Source of the DNA: Pseudomonadota bacterium
GTDB taxonomy: Bacteria; Desulfobacterota; Binatia; Binatales; Binataceae
Direction: 5' to 3'
Assembly (NCBI GenBank): GCA_021324755.1
Contig: JAJPIL010000027.1
Location: 1 to 64,000, forward strand
Length of the DNA stretch: 64,000 nucleotides
Program-made: the position numbers and the translations under genes
The notes under the pieces: model-generated
Database searches by the model: none
Seen by the model: the letters and a program-made list of their open reading frames with translations, nothing else
What the model was told of the DNA's origin: nothing
Shown here: one piece after another, positions 56,190 through 64,000 of the stretch
How positions within the stretch are numbered: position 1 is the first letter of the stretch
Layout of the letters: the number at the start of each line of letters is the position of its first letter

Positions 56190-57248
56190 CTAAGATGCGC
56201 TCGTCGCAACACGCATCGCGAGCGCGGCCGCATCGAGCGCTCGTTCGATATGTTCGGCCGTGATTCCGTAGTGGGTAACCGCCCGAAAGCGTGTCGAGTC
56301 GCGCGGGATAATCAGTACACCGCGGTTCTTTAGCTCCGAGTAGAACCGGCTTGCAGTCTCGGGGCCGCGCGTCACCCGGAAAAAGACCATGTTGGTGCGT
56401 CGTTGCTGAGGCTCGACGAAAAGACCCTCTATGTTGCTCAATCCTTCGGCAAGGCGGCGGGCATTTTCATGGTCTTCCGCGAGTCGGTCGATCATCGTCC
56501 GCAGAGCGACAAGTCCCGCGGCGGCGATAATTCCTGCCTGGCGCATCCCGCCACCGAGTACCTTGCGCACTCGCCTGGCTTCTTCGATGAACGCGCGCGG
56601 TCCGCAAATTAGCGAGCCTACTGGGCATGCCAAACCTTTCGACAAGCAGAACGAAGCGGTGTCGGCAAGCTGAGCAATTTTGTCGGCAGTGGTTTCTAGA
56701 GCAATGGCGGCATTGAAAATTCGCGCGCCGTCAAGATGGACCGGCAAACCGTGCGCATGGGCGAGATGTCTTACTTCGGCCATGTGGTTAAGGCTTACTG
56801 CCGCGCCTCCGCACAAATTGTGCGTGTTCTCGATAACGACTAGAGCTGGCCTTGCGAAATGGGGATTTGACGAGGGCATGCTTAGCTCGTTTCGCAGCTC
56901 GTCTAAATCGAGCTCGCCGTTGTCAAGGTTGCGCACCGGCGAAATAATTACGCCGCCAACTGCCGAGGCTCCGCCAGCTTCATAAAGATTACTGTGCGCC
57001 TTGGCGCCCATAATCGCCTTTGAGCCCCTTGGACAGTGGACAAGAATCGAAACCAGGTTAGCCATCGTTCCGCTTGGCACAAGCAGGGCGGCTTCCTTGC
57101 CCAGCATCTGCGCAGCAACTTCCTGAAGCTTATTTACGGTCGGGTCTTCGCCGTACACGTCGTCGCCAAGCTCGGCCTCGGCGATGGCCTTTCGCATCTC
57201 CGGCGTCGGCAAGGTTACCGTGTCGCTGCGCAAATCTATCACGTCCAT
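56190..57248 (-). CDS. ltaE: Low-specificity L-threonine aldolase
   Basis: PLP fold-type I enzyme cleaving threonine or allo-threonine to glycine and acetaldehyde. '[19 protein letters not shown]', '[11 protein letters not shown]', the PLP Asp region '[12 protein letters not shown]' and the Lys in '[12 protein letters not shown]' are all family motifs. About 352 residues. ATG 57248 has GAGG at 9 bases; the ATG at 57263 has none. Confidence 0.93.
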   Translation of the reverse strand: MDVIDLRSDTVTLPTPEMRKAIAEAELGDDVYGEDPTVNKLQEVAAQMLGKEAALLVPSGTMANLVSILVHCPRGSKAIMGAKAHSNLYEAGGASAVGGVIISPVRNLDNGELDLDELRNELSMPSSNPHFARPALVVIENTHNLCGGAAVSLNHMAEVRHLAHAHGLPVHLDGARIFNAAIALETTADKIAQLADTASFCLSKGLACPVGSLICGPRAFIEEARRVRKVLGGGMRQAGIIAAAGLVALRTMIDRLAEDHENARRLAEGLSNIEGLFVEPQQRRTNMVFFRVTRGPETASRFYSELKNRGVLIIPRDSTRFRAVTHYGITAEHIERALDAAALAMRVATSAS

Positions 57249-57407
57249 CGCACCATACCTCATAAGACCACTATGGGCTCATCCCCGCCGCCCAGTGCAA
57301 CAGCTCGCTCGCAACAAAGCGCTGGCTGTACCAATGAAGCTATTCTAGCCCCGCTCGGGCTACCGCCGGAGAGCGCTTATTGTGTGTTCCTCGGTCTTGA
57401 CCCAACG

Positions 57408-58289
57408 CTACGGAAAGATAGCTTTGACGACCTCGTCTATGGCCGCCTTGGCTTCGGGTTCGTCCGTAAGGGACCAGGTGACGGCGACTGTGGCGGCGCG
57501 GCGCGGCGCGATGCCGTTTCTTATGAGCTCGCCGGCATAAATAAGCAGTCTCGTCGAAACGCCTTCCTCCAAGCCTGCGCCCTTAAGATTACGAACTTTT
57601 GCACCGAGCAGCGCTAGTTGCTCGGCGATCTCATAACTAACCTTTGCTTCGTGCGCGATAATCTCAGCTTCCTTCTCCGGCGGCGGATAGTTGAACTCGA
57701 TCGTGATGAAGCGCTGGCGTGTGGAGTGTTTGAGGTTTTTCTGAATACTCTGGTAGCCGGGGTTATAGGAGATGACGAGAAGAAAAGACGGATGGGCTTG
57801 CAGGAGTTCGGCCCGCTTTTCAATCGGCAGAAGCCGCCGATGGTCGGATAGCGGATGGATCAGCACCGTGGTATCCTTGCGCGCCTCGACGATTTCGTCC
57901 AGATAACACAGCGCGCCGTTTCGGACCGCCTGCGTCAAAGGTCCGTCGATCCACACCGTTTCGTCAGCCTGGATCAAGTAGCGTCCGACTAGGTCGCTTC
58001 CGGTCAGGTCTTCGTGGCAGGCGACAGTTATTAGCCCTGTGGGACCGTCTTCGGCAACGGCTAGGCGATGTGCCATGTGTTCCACGAACCGTGTCTTTCC
58101 GCATCCAGTCGGTCCTTTCAGTAGGACCGGCAGACGTGCGCGATAGGCAGCCTCGAAGATTTCTATTTCGTCCGCGATCGGCAAGTAGTAGGGCGTGCGC
58201 GTTGGGTCCAAGCGCTTTATTTCGGACGTATACGCTTTAACCCTGGCGCTGGTAATGCTTGGAGCGCTTCTATCCATCGGCTCGTCCAT
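57408..58289 (-). CDS. CbbQ/NirQ/NorQ family AAA+ ATPase
   Basis: About 293 residues. Walker A GPTGCGKT, 'ACHEDLTGSDLVGRYL' loop, Walker B 'ALCYLDEIVEA', and the CbbQ C-terminal domain ('KVSYEIAEQLALLGAKVRNLKG' onward, 'VSTRLLIYAGELI'). Such ATPases remodel client enzymes (Rubisco, NO or nitrite reductase) together with a VWA protein (CbbO/NorD). No such partner, Rubisco or NO reductase gene is nearby, so the client is unknown. ATG 58289 preferred; the frame opens at TTG 58310. Confidence 0.88.
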   Translation of the reverse strand: MDEPMDRSAPSITSARVKAYTSEIKRLDPTRTPYYLPIADEIEIFEAAYRARLPVLLKGPTGCGKTRFVEHMAHRLAVAEDGPTGLITVACHEDLTGSDLVGRYLIQADETVWIDGPLTQAVRNGALCYLDEIVEARKDTTVLIHPLSDHRRLLPIEKRAELLQAHPSFLLVISYNPGYQSIQKNLKHSTRQRFITIEFNYPPPEKEAEIIAHEAKVSYEIAEQLALLGAKVRNLKGAGLEEGVSTRLLIYAGELIRNGIAPRRAATVAVTWSLTDEPEAKAAIDEVVKAIFP

Positions 58290-58336
58290 GGCTCGTAACC
58301 GGCTCAACAAATTCTATGGGAGAGTTGTCTAGCACT

Positions 58337-59761
58337 TCAACTTGCGCCCCATCGACGCTTGATGCGGTAACCCTCAGGCGTGTCTTCCACCGCGTAACCC
58401 ATACTTAGCAGTTTTGCTCTAAGCGCGTCGCTGAGCGCGTAATTTTTCGCACGCCTGGCTTCAAGGCGCTGCTCGGCAAGCTGCGTGACTTCTTCGGGCA
58501 GCGGCGCGCGCGACTCGGCGCGTATCTGCTCCAAACCGATTCCGAAAACGCTGTCAAAACGCGTCAGGGTTCGCCAAATGCGCCGGTCGTTTCGGCGGTA
58601 AGCCTCCGCTACCATCTCGAGCGCCACTGCCAAAGCCTGGGGCGTGTTAAGGTCGTTGTTTATCGCCTCGTGAAAGCGCTGCTCGAACGGCTCCACCCAT
58701 TCGGCATCACTCTCGGTCTCTTCGTCCGAGACGGTCGAGGCAAAATTGTAGAGGTAGACCAAATTGCGCTCGGCTCCTCTGATGGCATCGAGACTGAACG
58801 CAAGTTCAGAGCGGTACTTCGCTCCCAAACAGAACAGACGAAATGCCAAAGGATGGAGCCCTAGCGCCTGAAGGTCGCTCAGCACGGGAAACTGGCCGGC
58901 GCTTTTGCTGATCTTTGCTCCCTCGGCTCCGACTAGGAAAGCGTGATGCACAAAATAGCGTACAAACGGCTTTCCTGTAGCGCTTTCGGATTGAGCGATT
59001 TCGTTCTCGTGGTGAATTGGTATGTGGTCGATGCCCCCGGAGTGTATATCGATCGTCTCGCCCAAGTACTTCATAGCCATCGCCGAGCACTCGATATGCC
59101 ACCCAGGGTACCCGCGCCCCCACGGACTGTCCCATTGCATAATATGGTTTGGCTGATTGAGCACCCAGAGTGCAAAGTCGTGGGGGCTTTTCTTGTCCGG
59201 CGCGTGCTCGATCCTTTGTCCCGCGTACTGTTCGTCTAAGCTTTGACGCGACAAGCGACCTACACGATTGGTGCCCCGGTACTTTTCGACGTCGAAGTAG
59301 ACGCCGCTTTGGGCAACGTAGGCGTATCCGCGCGCCAAGATCTTCTCGATCAGAGCGATCATGTCTGCGATGTGGTCGGTTGCGCGGCACAAAACGTCGG
59401 GCATCTGAACGTTCAGCTTCCTTAAATCTTCGAGAAACAAATTGGTATAAAAATCGGCCACCTCGCGTGGACTTCGCCCCTCGGCGCGCGCGGTTTTTTC
59501 GACCTTGTCCTCGCCGCCATCGGCGTCGGACGTCATGTGCCCTACGTCGGTGATGTTCATCACGTGACGGACCTTGTAACCGTTATAGGTCAGCGCCCGC
59601 TTGAGCGTATCCGCGAAGATGTAGCTTCGCATATTACCTAGATGCTGGCGCAAATAAACGGTCGGCCCACACGAATAGTACGTTACGACAGGCGGGTTGA
59701 GAGGGCTGAACTCTTCAACCGCTCGGGACAGGGTGTTGTATATGAAAAAAGGAGTCTTCAG
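58337..59761 (-). CDS. cysS: Cysteinyl-tRNA synthetase
   Basis: Charges tRNA-Cys. The readable frame continues upstream of the first TTG (59653) with perfect family sequence: 'FFIYNTLSRAVEEFSPL' and 'YYSCGPTVY' before the HLGN signature. Zinc ligands are that Cys, the Cys in 'WHIECSAM' and the His/Glu of 'HHENE'; KMSKS is KISKS. An in-frame stop lies 15 bases before a CTG codon at 59761, and no ATG, GTG or TTG lies between, so CTG (AGGA 10 bases upstream) is the best start, giving 474 residues, near the family norm. Confidence 0.9.
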   Translation of the reverse strand: MKTPFFIYNTLSRAVEEFSPLNPPVVTYYSCGPTVYLRQHLGNMRSYIFADTLKRALTYNGYKVRHVMNITDVGHMTSDADGGEDKVEKTARAEGRSPREVADFYTNLFLEDLRKLNVQMPDVLCRATDHIADMIALIEKILARGYAYVAQSGVYFDVEKYRGTNRVGRLSRQSLDEQYAGQRIEHAPDKKSPHDFALWVLNQPNHIMQWDSPWGRGYPGWHIECSAMAMKYLGETIDIHSGGIDHIPIHHENEIAQSESATGKPFVRYFVHHAFLVGAEGAKISKSAGQFPVLSDLQALGLHPLAFRLFCLGAKYRSELAFSLDAIRGAERNLVYLYNFASTVSDEETESDAEWVEPFEQRFHEAINNDLNTPQALAVALEMVAEAYRRNDRRIWRTLTRFDSVFGIGLEQIRAESRAPLPEEVTQLAEQRLEARRAKNYALSDALRAKLLSMGYAVEDTPEGYRIKRRWGAS

Positions 59762-60052
59762 ACCGATTCTTTCCTAGGCGGAAATTGTGGTTTCCGGATG
59801 AGTTGCGGCTTGCCCAAACGCGGGCTCAACTGCCGCTGCCGGCAAAACCGGCAATTTAAGCCTTTGTACCAAGCTTCTAACTACTTCAGAACGAAGCCTC
59901 GCCATAGCTTGAGTCGCTACTCACCTCTCTATTTTATCCGGCACAACGGTAAAATCGAAGTAAGGCGAGATGCAAGATTGGCGGCCTGTATTTGGACAGG
60001 AGTTTACTTCGCCATTTGAAAGCTAGCGCAAGCGCCGCTTGGTCAGGCAACG

Positions 60053-61984
60053 ATGGAGGCCAAAGTTAGACATTCAATCATCGGCACGGCCGGGCATATC
60101 GACCACGGCAAGACCGCACTGGTCAAAGCACTAACGGGGCAGGATACCGACCGGCTGAAAGAAGAGAAAGAGCGAGGTATATCTATCGAGCTCGGCTTTG
60201 CCTACTTGACTCTGCCTACCGGCGAACGGGTAGGGCTGGTGGACGTCCCGGGCCATGAGCGATTTATCCGCAATATGCTCGCAGGCGCCCATGGGATAGA
60301 TCTTGCGCTGATTGTGGTGGCCGCCGACGATGGCGTGATGCCGCAAAGCGAGGAGCATCTCGACATTCTGCATCTTCTCGGCGTCGAGCGCGGCATATTC
60401 GTTATCACCAAGGCCGACTTGGTCGACCAAAAGCGAGTTGCGGAAGTCAGGGAAGAAATCGAGTTGCTAGCCGAGGGTACCCGGTTTCAGGGGGCGCCGG
60501 TCGTTGTGGTCTCGAGCCTTACGGGTTACGGTGTCGAGGAACTCAAGGCCGAAATCGTGCGCCAGCTCGAGGGCCTCGAGCGCAGGCGTGGTGCGGAGCT
60601 TTTTCGTCTGCCCGTGGACCGGGCTTTTGTAATCAAGGGACATGGCACGGTCGTGACGGGCACCGCGTTAGGAGGTGAGGTGCGTGTAGGACAAAAGCTT
60701 AAAGTTTTGCCTGCCGACGAAGCGGTGCGCGTGCGGTCGATCCAAGTGCATTCGGCTTCGGTGGAGGTAGCGGGTTTCGGTCAGCGAGTTGCGTTAAACC
60801 TGGTGGGAGCTGAGCGGGTCGGAATAAAACGCGGGGACGTCGTCGCCGACGAGCGGCTGGAAATAACCTCCTCACGGTTAGACGCTCTCTTCGAAGTGCG
60901 CTCGATGACCAAGCGGCCGCTCAAAACCAATGACCGTATTCGACTCTTTATCGGCACCGCCGAGTCGCTCGGCCGCGCAATCGTACTAGAGGAAGGCGGC
61001 GAGATTCAACCTAAGCGCTCGGGCCTGGTGCAGCTGGTGCTTCGCGACCCGGTCGTGGCGCTCAGGGGCGACAGGTTTATCGTAAGAGATGCTTCGAACC
61101 AACGCACATTGGGCGGCGGCGTGGTCGTCAACCCAGTTGCCCATCGCCCGGGAAGCCGGTTGCAGCGCTATCGGGAGCTGTTGGCCGCTTTGAACGGAAG
61201 CGCAGGAGAGGCGGCTGTGGCGGCGATGCTCGAGTTGCAAGACACGCTCCTGCTCGATGCTCAGCGTATCTCCCAGTTGCTCAACGTCCCTCTGACGGAG
61301 GTCGAGGCGGCACTCAAGACGCCGACTTTCACGAAAGTTAGCGCGGGTGACGAAACTGGCTTCATGCCCGTGAGCAGATGGAACGAGTTTAAGCGCTTCG
61401 TGCTCGAGGCCGTCCAAGCGCATCACAAGGCTGACCCGCTGGCTGTCGGTCTTGAGATGGAGGCGCTCAGGTCGCGCATGCCGGGCGAAATTTCGCCGCG
61501 CTTGTTCCGAGCGTTGGTCGAAAGACTGGTTGATGAAACGGAGCTCGAGCGCGAGGAAAGCGTTTTGCGTCTGCGCTCGCATCGAATCGAACTGTCGTCG
61601 GAGGATAAAGCGCTGGTGGCTCAAATCGAACGTATCCTTGACCAAGCTGGATTTCAGCCGCCCGATGTGCGTCAGCTGGGAGCGACGACGGGTCTAGCTG
61701 CGCAAGCAGAGGCACGGTTGATACGCCTCCTCAATATTTTGGAGCGAGAGGGAAAGGCAGTAAAAGTTACCAAGGACCTCTATTTCTCTGCGGCACGGGT
61801 CGCGCAGGCGCAAGCGGTTTTGGCCGACTATCTTAAAGCACACAGCGAAATAAGCGCCGCGACTTTTCGCGATTTGCTTCAAACCTCGCGCAAGTTTGCA
61901 ATAGCCCTCTTGGACTATTTCGACCGAAGCGGCGTGACTTTGCGCGTCGGTGACTTGAGGAGACTTAGACAAGCTGTCTCGTAA
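60053..61984 (+). CDS. selB: Selenocysteine-specific elongation factor SelB
   Basis: Delivers Sec-tRNA to UGA codons by binding a SECIS hairpin. 643 residues: G1 GHIDHGKT (15-22), switch '[13 protein letters not shown]', G3 DVPGHERF, G4 TKADLVD, then EF-Tu-like domains 2 and 3 ('[19 protein letters not shown]'), and C-terminal winged-helix domains ending '[27 protein letters not shown]', which bind mRNA. ATG 60053. The 290-base gap to cysS has a small hairpin (59837-59853) but no tRNA-Sec. selD follows after 96 bases. Confidence 0.95.
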   Translation: MEAKVRHSIIGTAGHIDHGKTALVKALTGQDTDRLKEEKERGISIELGFAYLTLPTGERVGLVDVPGHERFIRNMLAGAHGIDLALIVVAADDGVMPQSEEHLDILHLLGVERGIFVITKADLVDQKRVAEVREEIELLAEGTRFQGAPVVVVSSLTGYGVEELKAEIVRQLEGLERRRGAELFRLPVDRAFVIKGHGTVVTGTALGGEVRVGQKLKVLPADEAVRVRSIQVHSASVEVAGFGQRVALNLVGAERVGIKRGDVVADERLEITSSRLDALFEVRSMTKRPLKTNDRIRLFIGTAESLGRAIVLEEGGEIQPKRSGLVQLVLRDPVVALRGDRFIVRDASNQRTLGGGVVVNPVAHRPGSRLQRYRELLAALNGSAGEAAVAAMLELQDTLLLDAQRISQLLNVPLTEVEAALKTPTFTKVSAGDETGFMPVSRWNEFKRFVLEAVQAHHKADPLAVGLEMEALRSRMPGEISPRLFRALVERLVDETELEREESVLRLRSHRIELSSEDKALVAQIERILDQAGFQPPDVRQLGATTGLAAQAEARLIRLLNILEREGKAVKVTKDLYFSAARVAQAQAVLADYLKAHSEISAATFRDLLQTSRKFAIALLDYFDRSGVTLRVGDLRRLRQAVS

Positions 61985-62080
61985 CGGCGCGCGTAAAAAA
62001 GGGAACAAAACGTAGAGGCGGCGCGCGGGATACTTTGCAAGCGCACGCGGGTGCGATAAGAACTTGGACATAGGCTCCAT

Positions 62081-63145
62081 ATGGCGGAAAGCGATCGGAT
62101 TCGCAATGAGCTGATAAGGCTTACTGCCCGATGCAAGGCGGCGGGTTGAGCCGGAAAATTGGGTCCGGCGGACCTTAAATCAGCCTTATCGAAGCTCGAC
62201 TTGGACCATGATCCGAATTTGTTGGTCGGCGCCGCAACTGCCGACGACGCCGGAGTGTATCTGTTGCGCGATGACCTGGCGCTGGTGAGCACGGTCGACT
62301 TTTTTACGCCGATCGTGGACGACCCTTTCATGTTCGGACAGATCGCAGCGGCTAATGCGTTGTCGGACGTTTATGCGATGGGTGGTACGCCAAAAGTCGC
62401 CCTTAACATCGTATGTTGGCCGCAGTCGGGGTTGCCGCTCGAAATGCTCGTCGAGATCATGCGCGGCGGTCTGGAAAAGGCACGTGAAGCCGGCGTAGCA
62501 GTTGTCGGAGGCCATTCAGTGGCCGACGAAGAGGTCAAATTTGGGATGGCGGTCACGGGAATTATCGATCCGCGCCGGATCGTGCAAAACTCCGGTGCCC
62601 GGCCTGGGGACCGCTTGGTGCTGACCAAGCCCCTGGGCACGGGAATTTTGATGACCGCTTTTAAACGAGGGCAGCTGCCTCAAGACCAGTACAGTGCTGC
62701 GGTGACAACGATGGCGACGCTTAACGCCGCCTCGTCCAGGGCGATGCTCGAGCATAACGCCCACGCGGCTACGGATATAACAGGCTTTGGACTTTTGGGA
62801 CACGCCTGCCAAATGGCGGAGGCAAGCGGCGTCTGCCTGGTGATAGAGGAATGGTATCTGCCACTGCTTGCGGGCGCGGTGGAATGGTGCAGAGCTGGGA
62901 TGCTGCCCGGCGGGGGGCGGCGTAACCGCGAGTTCTTCGGCCCAAAAGTGGCAATAGGCGAAGAAGTGGGGGAGGAGATGATAGAAATCGGCTTTGACCC
63001 TCAGACTTCCGGCGGACTGCTAATCGCGCTTGCCGAAAATGACGCTCAGGCGCTCGTGGAGGAACTGCACAGGCAAGGCAATACCGATGCCGTGATCGTG
63101 GGTCGAGTCGAAGAGGCCGGCCAGTTCCCAGTAAGATATATCTAG
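62081..63145 (+). CDS. selD: Selenophosphate synthase, selenoprotein with in-frame UGA
   Basis: Makes selenophosphate from selenide and ATP, the selenium donor for Sec. The uninterrupted frame starts only after a TGA at 62147-62149, but the same frame upstream back to ATG 62081 encodes 'IRLTARCKAAG', TGA, 'AGKLGPADL'. This is the SelD active-site segment, where families have Cys or Sec three residues before the catalytic Lys: here U23 and K26. Downstream 'VSTVDFFTPIVDDP', 'AAANALSDVYAMGG', 'GGHSVADEEVKFG' and 'QTSGGLLIAL' are SelD motifs. 354 residues. Confidence 0.93.
62150..62169 (+). promoter_or_regulatory. Candidate bacterial SECIS hairpin of selD
   Basis: Starting with the base after the UGA, GCCGGA pairs perfectly with TCCGGC (62150-62155 and 62164-62169) around the loop AAATTGGG. 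A G-containing apical loop is what SelB recognises in known bacterial elements. The stem is closer to the UGA than in E. coli fdhF, so the fit is approximate. Confidence 0.6.
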
Positions 63146-63253
63146 TCGGATATGTCTAGGTCGCGAGCTTGAGGTCGCGAGCTCGACCGTGCGCTCAAAC
63201 GCTTGCTTGCGTGTGGCTACACGATGCCCGCGACCACGCAAGTTAGCTTAGGC

Positions 63254-63550
63254 CTAATGGCTTGAAGAAGAAGACCCGCTTGACGAGCTCGCCCCCGTGG
63301 AAGAGGAGGGTGATGTTTCAGACTTTTTTGCCTGCGCGCGAGCACGCTTTCGACAACGATAGACCGAGGCGCGCGATATGTGCAGGTCGCTTGCAACCTC
63401 GCGAGGTTTTTTGCCCGCGTTTAGTTCCTCCATCACCTTATCACAATCCACCTTGCTTCTACCTGCCGCGCTGGCCTTGATCGGCGTGGCGGCAAGAAAG
63501 CTCATCATCGTAACCGACGCTACTACCACGGCGAGGCTTTTCGACATCAT
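63254..63550 (-). CDS. Exported small HTH-like protein with Ser-rich tail
   Basis: 98 residues from ATG 63550 (GGAG 8 bases upstream). A clear signal peptide 'SLAVVVASVTMMSFLAATPIKASA' is followed by 'KVMEELNAGKKPREVASDLHISRASVYRCRKRA', which has the look of a resolvase/Hin-type helix-turn-helix, then a tail almost wholly of Ser with some Gly/Thr. HTH sequence after a signal peptide is unexpected. Function unknown; the two Cys could bond outside the cytoplasm. Confidence 0.65.
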   Translation of the reverse strand: MMSKSLAVVVASVTMMSFLAATPIKASAAGRSKVDCDKVMEELNAGKKPREVASDLHISRASVYRCRKRARAQAKKSETSPSSSTGASSSSGSSSSSH

Positions 63551-63697
63551 GTTCACGGCTCCAGAACCTCCGTCTACCTTCAGGCTTATGCACTCCAACG
63601 AAATAACATAAACCGTAGTGATACCGAAAAACAATTGCTTACGCGACCTTTGTCCGGCCCATTCAGGCTTTCGACAAAGCTTATCGCTTTAAACGAA

Positions 63698-64000
63698 CTA
63701 ATTGCGCTTGTCCTTACCGCTCGAAGACCTACGCGCGCTCGGAAAACTGGGCTCGCGCCGCTCTCGAATCGCGCTGATTCCTTCAGAGATGTCCTCGCCG
63801 AAAAAGTTGAGCATTTCATAGGCCAGTGAGGCATCGAAGGCAGGGCCGGCGACGCGAAGCCAATTGTTAAGCGCGCGCTTGGTGAAGCGCAAAGCCGACT
63901 GCGGGCCGCGTGCAAGCTTGCGGGCTATCTCCAAAGCTCGGTCCATGAGTTGCTCATGCGGCACACATAAGCTCACCAGCCCGATTCGTTCGGCTTCTTT
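63698..64000 (-). CDS. Enoyl-CoA hydratase/isomerase family, C-terminal part (partial)
   Basis: The frame runs off the right edge ('[18 protein letters not shown]' onward), ending in '[31 protein letters not shown]'-like sequence and a basic tail. 'EAERIGLV...[17 protein letters not shown]' followed by 'EGI.A..E.R.P.F' is the typical C-terminus of crotonase-fold enoyl-CoA hydratases of beta-oxidation. About 100 residues visible; active-site residues are outside the window. Confidence 0.85.
   Translation of the reverse strand, partial: KEAERIGLVSLCVPHEQLMDRALEIARKLARGPQSALRFTKRALNNWLRVAGPAFDASLAYEMLNFFGEDISEGISAIRERREPSFPSARRSSSGKDKRN

Noticed and set aside
59837..59853. TGCCGG/CCGGCA hairpin between cysS and selB as a possible tRNA-Sec or terminator
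   Set aside because: No T-loop, anticodon stem or T-run around it; too short for either.
63158..63183. Tandem AGGTCGCGAGCT after selD
   Set aside because: Two copies only, offset by 14 bases, no hairpin or T-run; likely simple duplication.

Overview
The window reads as a chromosomal segment of a Gram-negative, respiring bacterium of middle G+C. It encodes outer-membrane assembly (LptD), a TolC-type efflux system, an aa3-type cytochrome oxidase, a bc complex, isocitrate lyase, a family III CoA-transferase and a PQQ alcohol dehydrogenase. There is no phage, transposon or CRISPR, and gene density is interrupted by several 0.3-1.5 kb stretches without a gene. The mix suggests a Deltaproteobacteria-like or Candidatus Binatota-like lineage; this is an inference from gene content only.

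Layout. 1-11.5 kb: scattered housekeeping and metabolic genes (trmN, coaE, panE, a zinc alcohol dehydrogenase, two alpha/beta hydrolases, a flavin reductase, a histidine-kinase-like protein without its catalytic residues) ending with aceA and a strong intrinsic terminator. 11.9-15.4 kb: a MFS exporter divergent from an ABC exporter pair. 15.5-27.5 kb: a long minus-strand run trpE-G-D-C-F-B-A-accD-folC-lptD plus a 58-codon-range membrane ORF, preceded by a classical tryptophan attenuator (leader peptide with Trp-Trp-Cys-Trp, then a terminator hairpin). 27.6-29.7 kb: Hsp20, a RodZ-like protein and a TPR protein. 29.9-37.1 kb: one respiratory gene cluster, from an AHL-lactonase-like hydrolase through coxB-coxA-coxC-ctaG to a small membrane protein, a Rieske protein and a cytochrome b fused to cytochrome c. 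37.5-42.1 kb: a CMD protein, a Rieske protein followed by a PQQ dehydrogenase with the lanthanide-type Asp-x-Asp, and a CoA-transferase. 43-50.3 kb: a TorT-like binding protein and an RND-MFP-OMF efflux operon. 50.3-52.4 kb: mostly empty, with two tandem tRNA genes (Pro, Arg) and a mono-cluster ferredoxin. 52.7-64 kb: an amino-acid permease, SDR, threonine aldolase, a CbbQ-type AAA ATPase, cysS, then selB-selD, a small exported HTH-like protein and the end of an enoyl-CoA hydratase.

Main points. (1) selD starts 78 bases before the long open frame and is read through an in-frame UGA at the catalytic position, so it is itself a selenoprotein, directly next to selB. (2) The trp operon has a complete attenuator. 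(3) cysS is intact only if translation starts at a non-AUG/GUG/UUG codon. (4) The PQQ dehydrogenase lacks the family's vicinal cysteines and is paired with a Rieske protein instead of a cytochrome c. (5) The cytochrome b Qo motif is PDWY, pointing to menaquinone. All assignments come from reading motifs and gene order; no database search was run.
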